Below the pieces are notes generated by a model. It had not been told where the DNA came from, did no database searches, and worked only from the letters and a program-made list of their open reading frames with translations. This document shows, one piece after another, positions 1 to 9,101 of a DNA stretch of 64,000 nt. Made by a program: the position numbers and the translations under genes. How positions within the stretch are numbered: position 1 is the first letter of the stretch; the number at the start of each line of letters is the position of its first letter. Source of the stretch: G965198795 sp965198795 (GTDB lineage: Bacteria; Pseudomonadota; Alphaproteobacteria; Rhodospirillales; Casp-alpha2); contig OZ240674.1 of NCBI GenBank assembly GCA_965198795.1, forward strand, positions 372,001-436,000, read 5' to 3'.

Positions 1-549
1 GGCGGCACGACGGAAGTCGCCGTGCTGTCCTTGGGCGGTATCGTCTATTCCCGGTCCGTTCGGGTCGGAGGCGACAAGATGGATGAAGCGATCATCGCCT
101 ATATTCGCCGGAACCATAATCTCCTGGTCGGCGAGGGGTCCGCCGCCCGCATCAAGGAAGACATTGGTTCCGCCTGCGCTCCACAAAACAGCGACGGCGA
201 AACCATGGAGATCAAGGGCCGCGACCTGATGAATGGCGTGCCGAAGGAACTCGTTATTTCCGAGCGCCAGATTTCCGAAAGTCTGGCTGAGCCCGTCAGC
301 GCAATTATTGAAGCCGTAAAGGTCGCGCTTGAGCATACCGCGCCGGAATTGGCCGCGGACATTGTGGACAAGGGCATCGTCCTCACCGGCGGCGGCGCGC
401 TCCTTGGGAACCTTGATTACGTACTGCGTCACGCCACGGGCCTGCCCGTTTCCATCGCCGACGACCCCTTGAGTTGCGTGGTGCTCGGCACCGGCCGCGC
501 CTTGGAGGAAATGAAGCGTCTGAAAGACGTGCTCACCAGTATGTATTGA
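1..549 (+). CDS. mreB: MreB, rod shape-determining actin homologue (5' end missing)
   Basis: This is the C-terminal 182 residues of MreB, the bacterial actin that forms membrane-associated filaments and guides the elongasome. The reading frame is open from the first base of the window (GGTTEVAVLSLGG), so the start lies upstream; a full MreB is about 345 residues. Visible family signatures are the sugar-kinase/actin phosphate-2 region at the left edge, the segment RVGGDKMDEAI, and the adenosine motif GIVLTGGGALL near the end. It is followed 193 bases later by mreC, then mreD, mrdA and rodA, the standard elongation cluster. Identification is secure; only the N-terminus is unseen. Confidence 0.97.
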   Translation, partial: GGTTEVAVLSLGGIVYSRSVRVGGDKMDEAIIAYIRRNHNLLVGEGSAARIKEDIGSACAPQNSDGETMEIKGRDLMNGVPKELVISERQISESLAEPVSAIIEAVKVALEHTAPELAADIVDKGIVLTGGGALLGNLDYVLRHATGLPVSIADDPLSCVVLGTGRALEEMKRLKDVLTSMY

Positions 550-742
550 GGGATTATGCGGGCTTGTCCGCAAAACCTGATACTGTTATCAACAAATATA
601 TTTAGCGTCCCGGAACGGCTGTCCTCTTCGTAGTCGCCAACTCATTTAAATAGTCCCCGTTTAGGAGACTTTAACGGAACTCAGGCGAGAAGATGGCAAT
701 CTTGGACGCCGCCCGTGTTATTACAGATACAGAGGCCATGCC

Positions 743-1744
743 GTGAAAGACGGCCAACGCACCCTCAGCCGTGTTGCTCAGCCGATTAAAAATATCGCGT
801 TGCGCTTCGCCTACGCTGGCCTGTTTATCAGCGCCTTCGCCCTGATGATGCTGGGTAAGGTCGACGCCGACGTCATGGAACGGCTGCGCGCTCAGATGAC
901 GGACGCCGTTGCGCCCATACTGGAAGTCGCGTCGAAGCCGCTGGAGGCGGTTGAGCAGATTTTCACTAATGTCGAGAACATGGTGAACGTGTTCGAGGAG
1001 AACGACCGCTTGAGAACGGAACGCGGGCGCCTGATGCATTGGAAGGCGCTGGCGGAAAAGCTCGAAGCAGAGAACCGCGAACTGCGCGGTCTGTTGAACG
1101 CGGTTCATGAGAAAGAGCCGCGCTTTGTCACAGGGCGCGTGATTGCCGACGCGGGCGGCGTTTTTTCCAATAGCGTCATCGTCAACGCGGGCGGGCGGAA
1201 CGGCCTTCACAAGGGCCAGGCCGCCGTCACTGAAGACGGATTGGTGGGACGGTTGACCCATGTGGGCTCGCGCTCCGCGCGTATCTTGCTGGTCACCGAT
1301 TTGAACGCCCGCATTCCGGTGCTCGTTGAAGAGACAGGCGCCCGTGCGATCATGTTCGGCGCGAACCAGGGGCTGCCGCGTTTGAAGCATCGTTTGGCCG
1401 GCTCCTTCGCCAGCGAGGGAGATCGCATTGTGACTTCCGGAGACGCCGGCGTATTCCCGCCGGGCCTGGCTGTCGGACGAGTTGCGTCCGTCAATGAGGA
1501 CGGTGTGTTGATCCAGCCCTTCGTCGATATGGCGCGGCTGGATTTCGTTCGGATTTTGAGCTTTGGTCCGGCCGGCATCGTGCGGCCGCCGGAGCGCGAG
1601 GACACAAGACTCAAAGGCCCAGCCGTTCGGCCTCGAGCCGCTTTTGACGACGGGGCCGGGGAGGCCGCCGGAACGCCGGCCCGGTCCGCCGTCACCCTTA
1701 TCCCCGTCGCCATTCCCAATTCATCGGAGAACGCGGAGCAATGA
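743..1744 (+). CDS. mreC: MreC, rod shape-determining protein
   Basis: MreC is a bitopic inner-membrane protein whose periplasmic part binds and activates PBP2 in the elongasome. The 333-residue product has one membrane segment at about residues 18-40, a coiled-coil stretch at about 75-115 (rich in E, L and R), and then the beta-barrel domains (FVTGRVIADAGG, GLVGRLTHVG, SGDAGVFPPGLAVG). A Pro/Ala-rich tail from about residue 275 is longer than usual and of low complexity. The start is GTG at 743, because the upstream ATG at 738 runs into a stop after two codons. The stop overlaps the mreD start by four bases (ATGA), so translation is probably coupled. Confidence 0.95.
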   Translation: MKDGQRTLSRVAQPIKNIALRFAYAGLFISAFALMMLGKVDADVMERLRAQMTDAVAPILEVASKPLEAVEQIFTNVENMVNVFEENDRLRTERGRLMHWKALAEKLEAENRELRGLLNAVHEKEPRFVTGRVIADAGGVFSNSVIVNAGGRNGLHKGQAAVTEDGLVGRLTHVGSRSARILLVTDLNARIPVLVEETGARAIMFGANQGLPRLKHRLAGSFASEGDRIVTSGDAGVFPPGLAVGRVASVNEDGVLIQPFVDMARLDFVRILSFGPAGIVRPPEREDTRLKGPAVRPRAAFDDGAGEAAGTPARSAVTLIPVAIPNSSENAEQ

Positions 1745-2256
1745 GGCGCACATTCTGGCATCGGCTGGACCTGTTCGCACGGCAACTGACCCCGTTTGCA
1801 TTGACTGTTCTGCTGGTCATTCTGAATGTGCTGCCGACTCAACTGCCGGGTTTGGCGTCGGTGCTGCCGGTGTTACCTATGATCTCGGTCTATCATTGGT
1901 CCATCCACCACCCGAACCTGATGCCGGCTTATGCGGTTTTCCTGATCGGCATCTTCCACGATGGTTTGGTGGGAACGCCGTTTGGGCTGCACGCGCTGAT
2001 ACTCCTGGCGGTGCAGGGGGTCGTCCTGTTCCAGCATCTATTCTTTGTCTCGAAGTCTTTTCTAATTGTCTGGCTGGGCTTCGCCCTGGTGGCGGCCGGC
2101 GCCGGCCTGCTCGCCTGGATCGCCATGTCGCTGTTCCATTTCGCGCTGCTGGCGCTTCAGCCGTTGCTTTATCAATATCTGATGACCTTGGGCGTGTTCC
2201 CGCTGCTGGCGTGGGCCTTTATGCGCTGGCAGCAGGCGTTCCTGAGTGAACTGTAG
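1741..2256 (+). CDS. mreD: MreD, rod shape-determining membrane protein
   Basis: This small integral membrane protein belongs to the elongasome. The 171-residue product is almost entirely hydrophobic, with about five membrane segments and the family-typical phrase YAVFLIGIFHDGLVGTPFG near residues 63-81. The start ATG lies in a four-base overlap with the end of mreC, and mrdA follows 14 bases after the stop, so the three genes are surely co-transcribed. MreD sequences diverge strongly, so position in the cluster carries much of the identification. Confidence 0.9.
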   Translation: MRRTFWHRLDLFARQLTPFALTVLLVILNVLPTQLPGLASVLPVLPMISVYHWSIHHPNLMPAYAVFLIGIFHDGLVGTPFGLHALILLAVQGVVLFQHLFFVSKSFLIVWLGFALVAAGAGLLAWIAMSLFHFALLALQPLLYQYLMTLGVFPLLAWAFMRWQQAFLSEL

Positions 2257-2270
2257 GATCTGGGGCGAAG

Positions 2271-4229
2271 ATGCACGCGGACTCCGAGCGTCAAAAGTTG
2301 TTCAGCCGCCGCATCGCCATGCTGGCGGGAGGCAAGCTCTTGCTGTGCGGCGTGTTGGCTGGACGCATGTATTACCTGCAGGTCATCGAGTCCGAACGCT
2401 TCAATGCGCTGGCCGATGAAAACCGGTTTTCATTACGTCTGTTAGAGCCGCCGCGGGGGCGTATCGTTGATCGGTTTGGAGCCCCACTCGCCGTCAATTC
2501 CCAGAACTACCGCGTGATGATGGTGTCCGAAGACGCAGCCAGCGTCGGTATCGGGGAAACTCTTGCCCGATTGTCATCGATCGTGCCGATGTCCGATGCG
2601 GAAGTAAGGAAAATCCTTCGCGAAATCAGCCGCAACCGAAGTTTCGTTCCCATCACGATCCGTGAAAACATCGCCTGGGAAGAAGTCGCCAAGGTCGAGG
2701 TCAACGCGCCGGACCTGCCCGGCATTTCCATTGATGAGGGCCGCAGCCGCTTTTATCCCCATGCGGATGATCTGGCGCACATCCTGGGGTACGTCGGCAA
2801 GGTGTCCGAGAAGGAAAAAACCGACGACCGGTTATTGGAACTGCCGGGCTTTCGCATAGGAAAGTCGGGTATGGAAAAGGTCCACGACTTGGCCCTTCGA
2901 GGGACGGGAGGCTCGTCCAAGGTCGAAGTGAACGCCTACGGCCGCGTTATCCGCGAGCATGAACGACGCGAGGGCTTGGCTGGAGCGGAGGTGCGCCTGA
3001 CCATCGACCTCGCCTTGCAGAAGGAGGCCAACCGGTTGCTGTCGGAAGAGAAGAGCGCAGCGGCGGTTGTGATGGACGTGCATACAGGCGACGTGCTGGC
3101 TCTCTCGTCGATGCCCAGTTTTGACCCCAACGCCTTTGCTCGCGGCTTGTCGTCCAAGGAATGGCGGGCGCTGGTGAACGATCCCCACACACCGCTGAAT
3201 AACAAAGCGATCTCCGGCCGCTATGCGCCAGGGTCCACGTTCAAGATGATCGTCGGTCTGGCTGCGTTGGAGCGGGGGATCGTCAATTCCGAGACTGAGA
3301 TTTTCTGCGAGGGCCATCTGGAGTTCGGCGACGGTCGGTTCCACTGCTGGAAAAGGCGCGGCCACGGCACCATGAATTTGCATAGCGCCATTCAGCAGTC
3401 CTGCGACGTCTATTTTTACGAGACCGCGCGCCGTATTGGAATTGACCGAATTGCCGAAATGGCGCGCCGGTTCGGTATCGGCGTTGAGACCGGTTTGGAC
3501 TTGCCGGGCGAGTCCAAAGGCTTGATGCCGACCAAAGCCTGGAAGCGTAAAGCCCTTAATCGCCCCTGGCATCAGGGAGAAACGCTGATCGCCGGCATCG
3601 GTCAGGGATACGTTCTGACGACGCCGTTGCAGCTTTGCGTCATGACCGCGCGGATGGTGAACGGCGGGCGCAAAGTAATCCCGCGCTTGACCCTGCTTCC
3701 GGGGGGGAGGCGGAATGTCGAGGAAGAATCCGCGTCCGTCGGCGTTTCTCAAACGCATCTGAGTCAGATGTTGAAAGCCATGGACTCGGTGAACAACAGT
3801 CCGCTCGGAACCGCTTATAAGGCGCGTATAAAAGATCCGGCCTTCGCCATGGGGGGGAAAACGGGCACGTCTCAGGTGCGGCGTATTTCCAGGGCGGAAC
3901 GGGAAAAAGGGGTGCTGAAAAATGCTGAATTACCCTGGGACCAACGCGATCATGCCTTATTTGTCGGTTACGCTCCCGTTCATCAACCGCGTTATGCGGT
4001 GTCCGTTGTGGTTCAACATGGCGGCGGCGGGTCGGCCGTCGCGGCCCCCATCGCGCGCGATATTCTTCAGATTGCCCAAGACCGTGATAGCGCGCGCCGG
4101 GACGAAACCCTTGAAGCGTTGCTGGACCGCAAGAGAATTGAACAACTCGGACAAGCGGAAGCGCCTGACAACGGCACGGCAGGTTCGGCGGCCGGCTTGA
4201 CGCCCGCGTCGTTCGAGCCGGTGCGGTAG
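2271..4229 (+). CDS. mrdA: Penicillin-binding protein 2 (peptidoglycan D,D-transpeptidase)
   Basis: PBP2 cross-links peptidoglycan along the lateral wall with RodA as its glycosyltransferase partner. The 652-residue protein has one N-terminal membrane anchor (about residues 15-38), a pedestal domain containing the PPRGRIVDRFG motif, and a C-terminal transpeptidase domain. All three penicillin-binding motifs are present: STFK with catalytic Ser322, SCD at about 377, and KTGT at about 530. The length is normal for the family. The start ATG follows a GGGGCGA Shine-Dalgarno-like stretch. The last 30 residues are a low-complexity tail. The gene lies between mreD and rodA with short gaps. Confidence 0.97.
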   Translation: MHADSERQKLFSRRIAMLAGGKLLLCGVLAGRMYYLQVIESERFNALADENRFSLRLLEPPRGRIVDRFGAPLAVNSQNYRVMMVSEDAASVGIGETLARLSSIVPMSDAEVRKILREISRNRSFVPITIRENIAWEEVAKVEVNAPDLPGISIDEGRSRFYPHADDLAHILGYVGKVSEKEKTDDRLLELPGFRIGKSGMEKVHDLALRGTGGSSKVEVNAYGRVIREHERREGLAGAEVRLTIDLALQKEANRLLSEEKSAAAVVMDVHTGDVLALSSMPSFDPNAFARGLSSKEWRALVNDPHTPLNNKAISGRYAPGSTFKMIVGLAALERGIVNSETEIFCEGHLEFGDGRFHCWKRRGHGTMNLHSAIQQSCDVYFYETARRIGIDRIAEMARRFGIGVETGLDLPGESKGLMPTKAWKRKALNRPWHQGETLIAGIGQGYVLTTPLQLCVMTARMVNGGRKVIPRLTLLPGGRRNVEEESASVGVSQTHLSQMLKAMDSVNNSPLGTAYKARIKDPAFAMGGKTGTSQVRRISRAEREKGVLKNAELPWDQRDHALFVGYAPVHQPRYAVSVVVQHGGGGSAVAAPIARDILQIAQDRDSARRDETLEALLDRKRIEQLGQAEAPDNGTAGSAAGLTPASFEPVR

Positions 4230-4243
4230 GGAGAGAGGAAACC

Positions 4244-5398
4244 ATGGCCTACCGCGATGACGCCCTCAACCCGCCGGATTTTTCGCTCCGCGAGAAACTC
4301 TGGCAGATGCACTGGCTGTTCATTCTCATGCTGACGGCGACGTCGTCCATTGGTTTCGTCATGCTTTATTCCGCCGCCGGCGGGCAGTTCGACCCCTGGG
4401 CGAAGCGCCAGATCATCTTATTTGGCGCGGGGGTTTGCGCTTTGATTTTTGTCGCCCTGGTCGATATCCGGATATGGCTGAAATACGCCTACGTCATTTA
4501 CGCCATGGGATTGCTGTTATTGGTCGGCGTTGAATTTATCGGTGAAACGCGAAACCAATCGACGCGATGGCTGGAGTTGGGCTCGTTTCGTCTACAACCT
4601 TCCGAGCCCATGAAGGTCGCCCTGGTGTTGGCCCTGGCGCGTTATTATCACGGCCTCGGCGTCGAAGACGTCGGGCGCTGGACCACCTTGATCATCCCGG
4701 TCATTTTGGCGGCGCTCCCCATGGTCTTGATTTTGCGCCAACCGGATTTGGGAACGGCCATGATGCTGGGTATCGCCACCATCGCCATTGTGTTCATGGC
4801 GGGTGTGCGAATATGGAAATTTCTACTGGCGGGGGGGCTGGGACTTGCGCTGGCTCCCGTTGCTTGGCAATTTTTGCGCGATTATCAAAAACAGCGGATT
4901 CTGACGTTGTTCGACCCAGAGCGCGATCCGCTGGGCGCGGGCTATCACATCATCCAGTCCAAGATCGCCTTTGGCGCCGGCGGCTTTCTCGGCAAAGGGC
5001 TTGGCGAGGGAACACAGGCTCACCTGAATTATCTTCCCGAACGCCACACCGACTTCATTTTCACCATGCTGGCGGAAGAGTTCGGTTTGGTGGGCAGCGT
5101 GGGGCTCCTTAGTCTTTATCTGATCATCATGATCTATGGCGTTTTTATCGCCATCCGCTGCCGTTCTCATTTTGGCAGGCTGTTGGGCGGCGGCGTGGTC
5201 ATCACCTTCTCTCTGTTCGCCTTTATCAACATGGCCATGGTCATGGGCCTGATCCCCGTTGTTGGTGTGCCGTTGCCATTGGTCTCCTATGGGGGGACGG
5301 CGATGATGACGTTGTTGGGGGCGTTTGGATTGCTCATGAACGTTTGGATTCACCGCGACGTGGTGATCGGCAGGCGTGGCGTGAACGACGAGCTCTAG
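4244..5398 (+). CDS. rodA: RodA, SEDS-family peptidoglycan glycosyltransferase
   Basis: RodA polymerises lipid II into glycan strands together with PBP2. The 384-residue product has about ten membrane segments and the SEDS hallmarks: QPSEPMKVALVLALARYYH (about residues 117-135), RQPDLGTAM, GxGxxQxxLNYLPERHTDFIF near the large periplasmic loop, and the C-terminal PLPLVSYGGT motif. The ATG follows a GAGAGG ribosome-binding site 15 bases after mrdA. It is the last intact gene of this cluster; the DNA beyond it is decayed. Confidence 0.97.
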   Translation: MAYRDDALNPPDFSLREKLWQMHWLFILMLTATSSIGFVMLYSAAGGQFDPWAKRQIILFGAGVCALIFVALVDIRIWLKYAYVIYAMGLLLLVGVEFIGETRNQSTRWLELGSFRLQPSEPMKVALVLALARYYHGLGVEDVGRWTTLIIPVILAALPMVLILRQPDLGTAMMLGIATIAIVFMAGVRIWKFLLAGGLGLALAPVAWQFLRDYQKQRILTLFDPERDPLGAGYHIIQSKIAFGAGGFLGKGLGEGTQAHLNYLPERHTDFIFTMLAEEFGLVGSVGLLSLYLIIMIYGVFIAIRCRSHFGRLLGGGVVITFSLFAFINMAMVMGLIPVVGVPLPLVSYGGTAMMTLLGAFGLLMNVWIHRDVVIGRRGVNDEL

Positions 5399-5422
5399 AG
5401 CGCGTCACGTTTGATTGGGTTC

Positions 5423-5719
5423 ATGCTTAGCCAAGAGGGTTTTTCCTATTGGCTGGGCATGGACGGCCCGGCAGGGCGCCAGCTTTATCGGAAGCGCACC
5501 GAAACCGCAGTTGCCGTACCGCCGCCCGGTTTACTTGAGGCGGGGACTGCCGCCGCCATGGCCACGCCGTCCGCCCCGCCCCGATAACGCCCTGATAACG
5601 CGCGCTGTGACGCGCGCTTTGAACAATTCGGCGCGACCTCCGTGCAGACAGCCCCCGTGTGGACAGGGCCGCCGCGCTCGAAGATCCGAGAGACGCCGGA
5701 GGTGGTCATCTTTCCATAA
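5423..5719 (+). other. Decayed or doubtful reading frame after rodA
   Basis: Frame 2 from an ATG at 5423 reads a plausible protein of 54 residues (starting MLSQEGFSYWLGMDG) to a TAA at 5585. The same frame then continues without another stop to 5719 with a protein-like segment (EQFGATSVQTAPVWTGPP). This could be a gene broken by a nonsense codon, or chance coding potential in GC-rich DNA. I do not recognise the family. There is no good ribosome-binding site, and the next 100 bases hold nothing recognisable. Confidence 0.2.
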
Positions 5720-5813
5720 GCGCCGTGCGCCAGAAAGGCTCTCGCCCGCTTCCACCGCGCCGGACAAGGGCCGCGCCGCCTCGCGGGCTAAGAAAATCCG
5801 TTCCTGTGAACCA

Positions 5814-5978
5814 CCATTAAACCACCGTCAAACCGCCATGAAAGGCGTCTTTGCCCGGATGCTGATGGAACTGGCCAGTCAAAGCGCCGAAACGGACATG
5901 CTGACGGACGCGGTTTACGCCGCCGCGCCCGGCGCCGGGCGGCTTCGCCGTCCGCAAGGCCGCCGAACCGGCGGCGAA
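5814..5978 (+). pseudogene. IS5-family transposase fragment
   Basis: The translation in frame with the ATG at 5838 contains the stretch GVFARMLMELASQSAETD, which matches the mid-N-terminal part of IS5-family (IS427-like) transposases, followed by a garbled version of the region carrying the first catalytic Asp (MLTDAVY where the family reads MIDATY). Residues on both sides (LNHRQTAM before, RRPQGRRTGG after) are degenerate echoes of the same protein. Only about 55 codons are recognisable, there is no start or terminus, and no terminal repeats were found, so this is a dead relic. It differs from the fuller IS5 element at 48681-49584. Confidence 0.5.
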
Positions 5979-6161
5979 ACAATGCATAATCTCGCGGGTT
6001 TTCTTCCCGGAAACACGCGAGCGCTTTGCATATTTGGCGCATTTGTTTTCACCTCACGCCATCACCGCATGACCAAATAGCCTTATGACCAAAACCAATC
6101 GATCGGCTAGGCGTGACACATAATTTTTTCTGTTATCTATGTCATCTCCTTGAATATTACC

Positions 6162-6722
6162 TCATTCGTCCGCATAGAACCCTTGACCCGCCTCGACCCA
6201 CGGCGGGGACGCTCTGACGAGAGATTGATATACGGGACATTCGGGAACGTGCGCCCCCGGCAAATAACCGATACTCATGAGAAATTCGCCGGTGATTTCT
6301 CCGCCCGTGAACTTGAAGGTCTTTCTGAAGAGCCTCACCCACTCTTTCCTCGGCAAAGGGTGATGGGCGGCGATCCAGTTCGCGAAACCGCCGTGACTGC
6401 CGCGAAACCCTTGGATCACCCGCGCATTATGGATGATCGCGTTGACTTTCAAGCGGTTTCGAACGATACGCTGATCACCGAGCAGGCACGCGGCGTCCGC
6501 GTCCCCGTAAGCCGCCACCTTATCAACGGCGTACCCGTCAAAAGCGGCCCGCATACCGTCTCGTTTTTGAAGAATCAACGACCAGTTCAATCCGGCTTGG
6601 AATATCTCCATTGCGAGGCGCTCCATCAGAACGGTCTCATCCGTTTCCGAAAAGCCGTATTCCGTGTCGTGATAAGGGCCGTGAAGCGGATGGCCGGGGG
6701 CGCTGTCGCAATAAGAAGTCAT
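6162..6722 (-). CDS. tag: DNA-3-methyladenine glycosylase I (Tag family)
   Basis: This base-excision repair enzyme removes 3-methyladenine from alkylated DNA. The protein begins MTSYCDSAPGHPLHGPYHDTE, matching the conserved Tag N-terminus with its zinc-ligand Cys. It continues through the EIFQAGLNWSLILQKR helix and the HhH region to the conserved IGYLPGAH segment. I chose the ATG at 6722 (186 residues) because it matches the family N-terminus. An in-frame ATG at 6770 would give 202 residues but overlap the DUF1467 gene by 35 bases. Neither start has a strong ribosome-binding site. It is the last gene of the long minus-strand block that begins with nuoA. Confidence 0.9.
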   Translation of the reverse strand: MTSYCDSAPGHPLHGPYHDTEYGFSETDETVLMERLAMEIFQAGLNWSLILQKRDGMRAAFDGYAVDKVAAYGDADAACLLGDQRIVRNRLKVNAIIHNARVIQGFRGSHGGFANWIAAHHPLPRKEWVRLFRKTFKFTGGEITGEFLMSIGYLPGAHVPECPVYQSLVRASPPWVEAGQGFYADE

Positions 6723-6735
6723 CGCGCGGATCTGG

Positions 6736-6978
6736 TCAACTCGCGCGGAAACCGACAAGACCTGACTCATGGACGGCGTAGAAAATGGCGAAAAATACCG
6801 CCGCGACGCCCGTCGTTATTAAACATTTAAGCGCCATTCGCGGGTTCGCCGGCGCGCCTGGGTCCTCGCCCGGATTGCGCTCGTGGTCTTCCAGACGGCG
6901 AACGCCGAACGGCAACACCATGAACAACGTGATGAACCAGAATACGCCATAGACGGCGATGGCGGTGGTCAGAGACAC
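6736..6978 (-). CDS. DUF1467 family small membrane protein
   Basis: This 80-residue protein has two predicted membrane segments (about residues 5-27 and 50-72) separated by the charged loop RRLEDHERNPGEDPGAPANPR. That is the typical look of DUF1467, a small alphaproteobacterial membrane protein of unknown function often encoded just after methylmalonyl-CoA epimerase. Here it starts 12 bases after mce, consistent with co-transcription. No function can be assigned. Confidence 0.85.
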   Translation of the reverse strand: MSLTTAIAVYGVFWFITLFMVLPFGVRRLEDHERNPGEDPGAPANPRMALKCLITTGVAAVFFAIFYAVHESGLVGFRAS

Positions 6979-6990
6979 GTATCCGGGCCC

Positions 6991-7395
6991 TTATGCCTGT
7001 TCCAGCTCGACCAGAGCGCCGAACATGTCTTTCGGATGCAGAAACAGAACCGGTTTGCCGTGGGCGCCGATTTTCGGTTCGCCATCGCCCAGCACCCTCA
7101 TACCGCCGTTCTTCAACTTGTCACGCGCCGCCATGATGTCCTCGACTTCGTAGCAGACGTGATGGATGCCGCCCGCAGGGTTTTTGTCCAGGAAGCCCCG
7201 AATGGGCGAGCCCTCGCCCAACGGGTGCAGCAGTTCGATCTTGGTGTTCGGCAACTCGACGAAAACCACCGTGACGCCATGATCCGGCTCGTCTTGCGGG
7301 TCCGATACGCTGGCGCCCAAGGTCGCGCGGTAGGCGGCGGCGGCCTCCTCCAGATCAGGCACCGCGATCGCAACGTGGTTCAATCGTCCAATCAT
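6991..7395 (-). CDS. mce: Methylmalonyl-CoA epimerase
   Basis: This enzyme interconverts (S)- and (R)-methylmalonyl-CoA in propionyl-CoA catabolism. The 134-residue product is a single glyoxalase/VOC-fold protein of the expected length. Likely metal ligands are visible: His7 in RLNHVAIAV, the His pair in GGIHHVCYEV, and Glu in GALVELEQA at the C-terminus. The start ATG follows a GAGGTGAG ribosome-binding site. It lies between rnj and the DUF1467 gene. Confidence 0.95.
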   Translation of the reverse strand: MIGRLNHVAIAVPDLEEAAAAYRATLGASVSDPQDEPDHGVTVVFVELPNTKIELLHPLGEGSPIRGFLDKNPAGGIHHVCYEVEDIMAARDKLKNGGMRVLGDGEPKIGAHGKPVLFLHPKDMFGALVELEQA

Positions 7396-7433
7396 GGTCT
7401 CACCTCAAGGCCAATAGTGTTATTCAACCCTTT

Positions 7434-9101
7434 TCAGATACGCGCGACGTGAACGGTTGTCACGGGCTTCTGATCCAATTCGGCGCGAAAAGCGCGTCTG
7501 ACGGCAATTCGGACCGCTTCCGCCACCGCGTCATCGTCACTTCGCTGACCGGGCCGCAAGCGCTTGACGGCAAGTTCCGCCGCGTCCAGGGCCAAATCGA
7601 TAGCTGGATCCTCGTCTTCGTTCTCAACGAGACCAATAGTGGAAATTAGCGGCTCGTCCGCCAGGACATTTCCATCCATGACGATAGAGACGTGGGCCAC
7701 GCCGTTGAACAACGCCCGCGTGCGGGTTCTGACCAGTTCGCCTTCCAGAGGCACGATCCGCTCCCCCGCCGCCGCCAAACGTCCCGACGGCGCCACGTCG
7801 ATGATCTTGGCGTCACCGGGAGCCAATCGGACCATCTGGCCGTTTTCCGCCACCACGACCTGCTCTATCTGGCGTTCACGGGCCAGTTCCGCGTGACGCG
7901 CCAGATGGCGCGCCTCGCCATGAACCGGGATGGCGATTTTGGGCCGCACCATCTGATACATATGGCTGAGTTCATCACGGTTGGGATGCCCCGAGACATG
8001 GATGAAGCGGTCATCGGCCGTGACGATCTTGATCCCTTGGCGCACAAGATTGTTCTGCATGGCGCCGATGGCGGCCTCGTTACCCGGAATGACACGAGAC
8101 GAGAAGATAACCGTGTCGCCCTTCCCCATGGAAACGCGCGGATGATCATTCCGGGCGATCCGCGCCAGCGCCGCGCGGGGCTCCCCCTGGCTGCCGGTGC
8201 AGACGATCAGCACCTTGTCATCGGGAATAGCCTCGGCGTCGTCCTCATCCGCGAAGGACGCGACGCCGTCAAGATAACCCAGGCTTCGCGCCGCAGAAGT
8301 GGTTTTCCTCAACGACCGGCCGGCCAGCACGACCGTCCGGCCGCAGGCTTCCGCGGCTTTTGCAATGGATTTCAACCGAGCCACATTGGTCGCGAAGCAC
8401 GCCACGGCCACTTTACCGCCGCATTCCTTGATGGCGGCGGTCAGGTTCGCCTCCAAATCCCCTTCCGAGCCGCTTTCGCCCGGCTCGAAGACATTGGTCG
8501 AGTCGCAGACCATGGCCAGCACGCCCGCGTCACCCAACTCACGGATGGCTGTTTCGTCCGGCGTCTCGCCAATCACAGGGTCCGGGTCGAACTTCCAGTC
8601 GCCTGTGTGCATGACCGTTCCGAGCGGTGTTCTCACCACGACGGCGTTGGGCTCCGGGATGGAATGGGTCAGCGTCAAGAATTCCAGATCAAAGGGTCCG
8701 GCGGAGAACTTGGAACCCAGGGGCAGAACGGTCACTTCCGCCTCATCGGTCAAATCCGCTTCCGCCAGTTTCGGTGCCAGCAGAGCCGCCGCGAAAGGCG
8801 TCGCATAGATAGGACAACGTAAACGGTCCCACAGATGATGTACGGCGCCCAAATGATCCTCGTGGGCATGGGTCAGCACGATGGCTTCCAATTGGCTGTT
8901 GCGTTCCTCGATAAACGCCGGATCCGGCATCATGATATCGACGCCGGGCGGATAGCCGTCGCCAAAGGTGACGCCAAGATCCACGATTAACCAACGCTCG
9001 CTCCCTTCCGGCCCATAGCCGTAAAGGTTCAGGTTCATGCCGATTTCCCCGGCTCCGCCAAGAGGCAGAAACAGGAACTCGTCCTGTCCGGAGCCGCTCA
9101 T
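7434..9101 (-). CDS. rnj: Ribonuclease J
   Basis: RNase J is a metallo-beta-lactamase/beta-CASP ribonuclease with endo- and 5'-exonuclease activity in RNA processing. The 555-residue product has the zinc motif HAHEDH at about residues 77-82, further ligands in MHTGDWKFDPDP and CDSTNVFEPG, the beta-CASP motif CTGSQGEPRAAL, and the late VHGEARHL His motif. The start overlaps the coaX stop by four bases (ATGA). The nuoN-birA-coaX-rnj-mce order is a common alphaproteobacterial arrangement. Confidence 0.96.
   Translation of the reverse strand: MSGSGQDEFLFLPLGGAGEIGMNLNLYGYGPEGSERWLIVDLGVTFGDGYPPGVDIMMPDPAFIEERNSQLEAIVLTHAHEDHLGAVHHLWDRLRCPIYATPFAAALLAPKLAEADLTDEAEVTVLPLGSKFSAGPFDLEFLTLTHSIPEPNAVVVRTPLGTVMHTGDWKFDPDPVIGETPDETAIRELGDAGVLAMVCDSTNVFEPGESGSEGDLEANLTAAIKECGGKVAVACFATNVARLKSIAKAAEACGRTVVLAGRSLRKTTSAARSLGYLDGVASFADEDDAEAIPDDKVLIVCTGSQGEPRAALARIARNDHPRVSMGKGDTVIFSSRVIPGNEAAIGAMQNNLVRQGIKIVTADDRFIHVSGHPNRDELSHMYQMVRPKIAIPVHGEARHLARHAELARERQIEQVVVAENGQMVRLAPGDAKIIDVAPSGRLAAAGERIVPLEGELVRTRTRALFNGVAHVSIVMDGNVLADEPLISTIGLVENEDEDPAIDLALDAAELAVKRLRPGQRSDDDAVAEAVRIAVRRAFRAELDQKPVTTVHVARI

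Noticed and set aside
5415..6080. 221-codon plus-strand frame after rodA
   Set aside because: It is very rich in Arg and Pro, joins unrelated pieces, and only its 3' part resembles a transposase relic in this frame; not a real gene.
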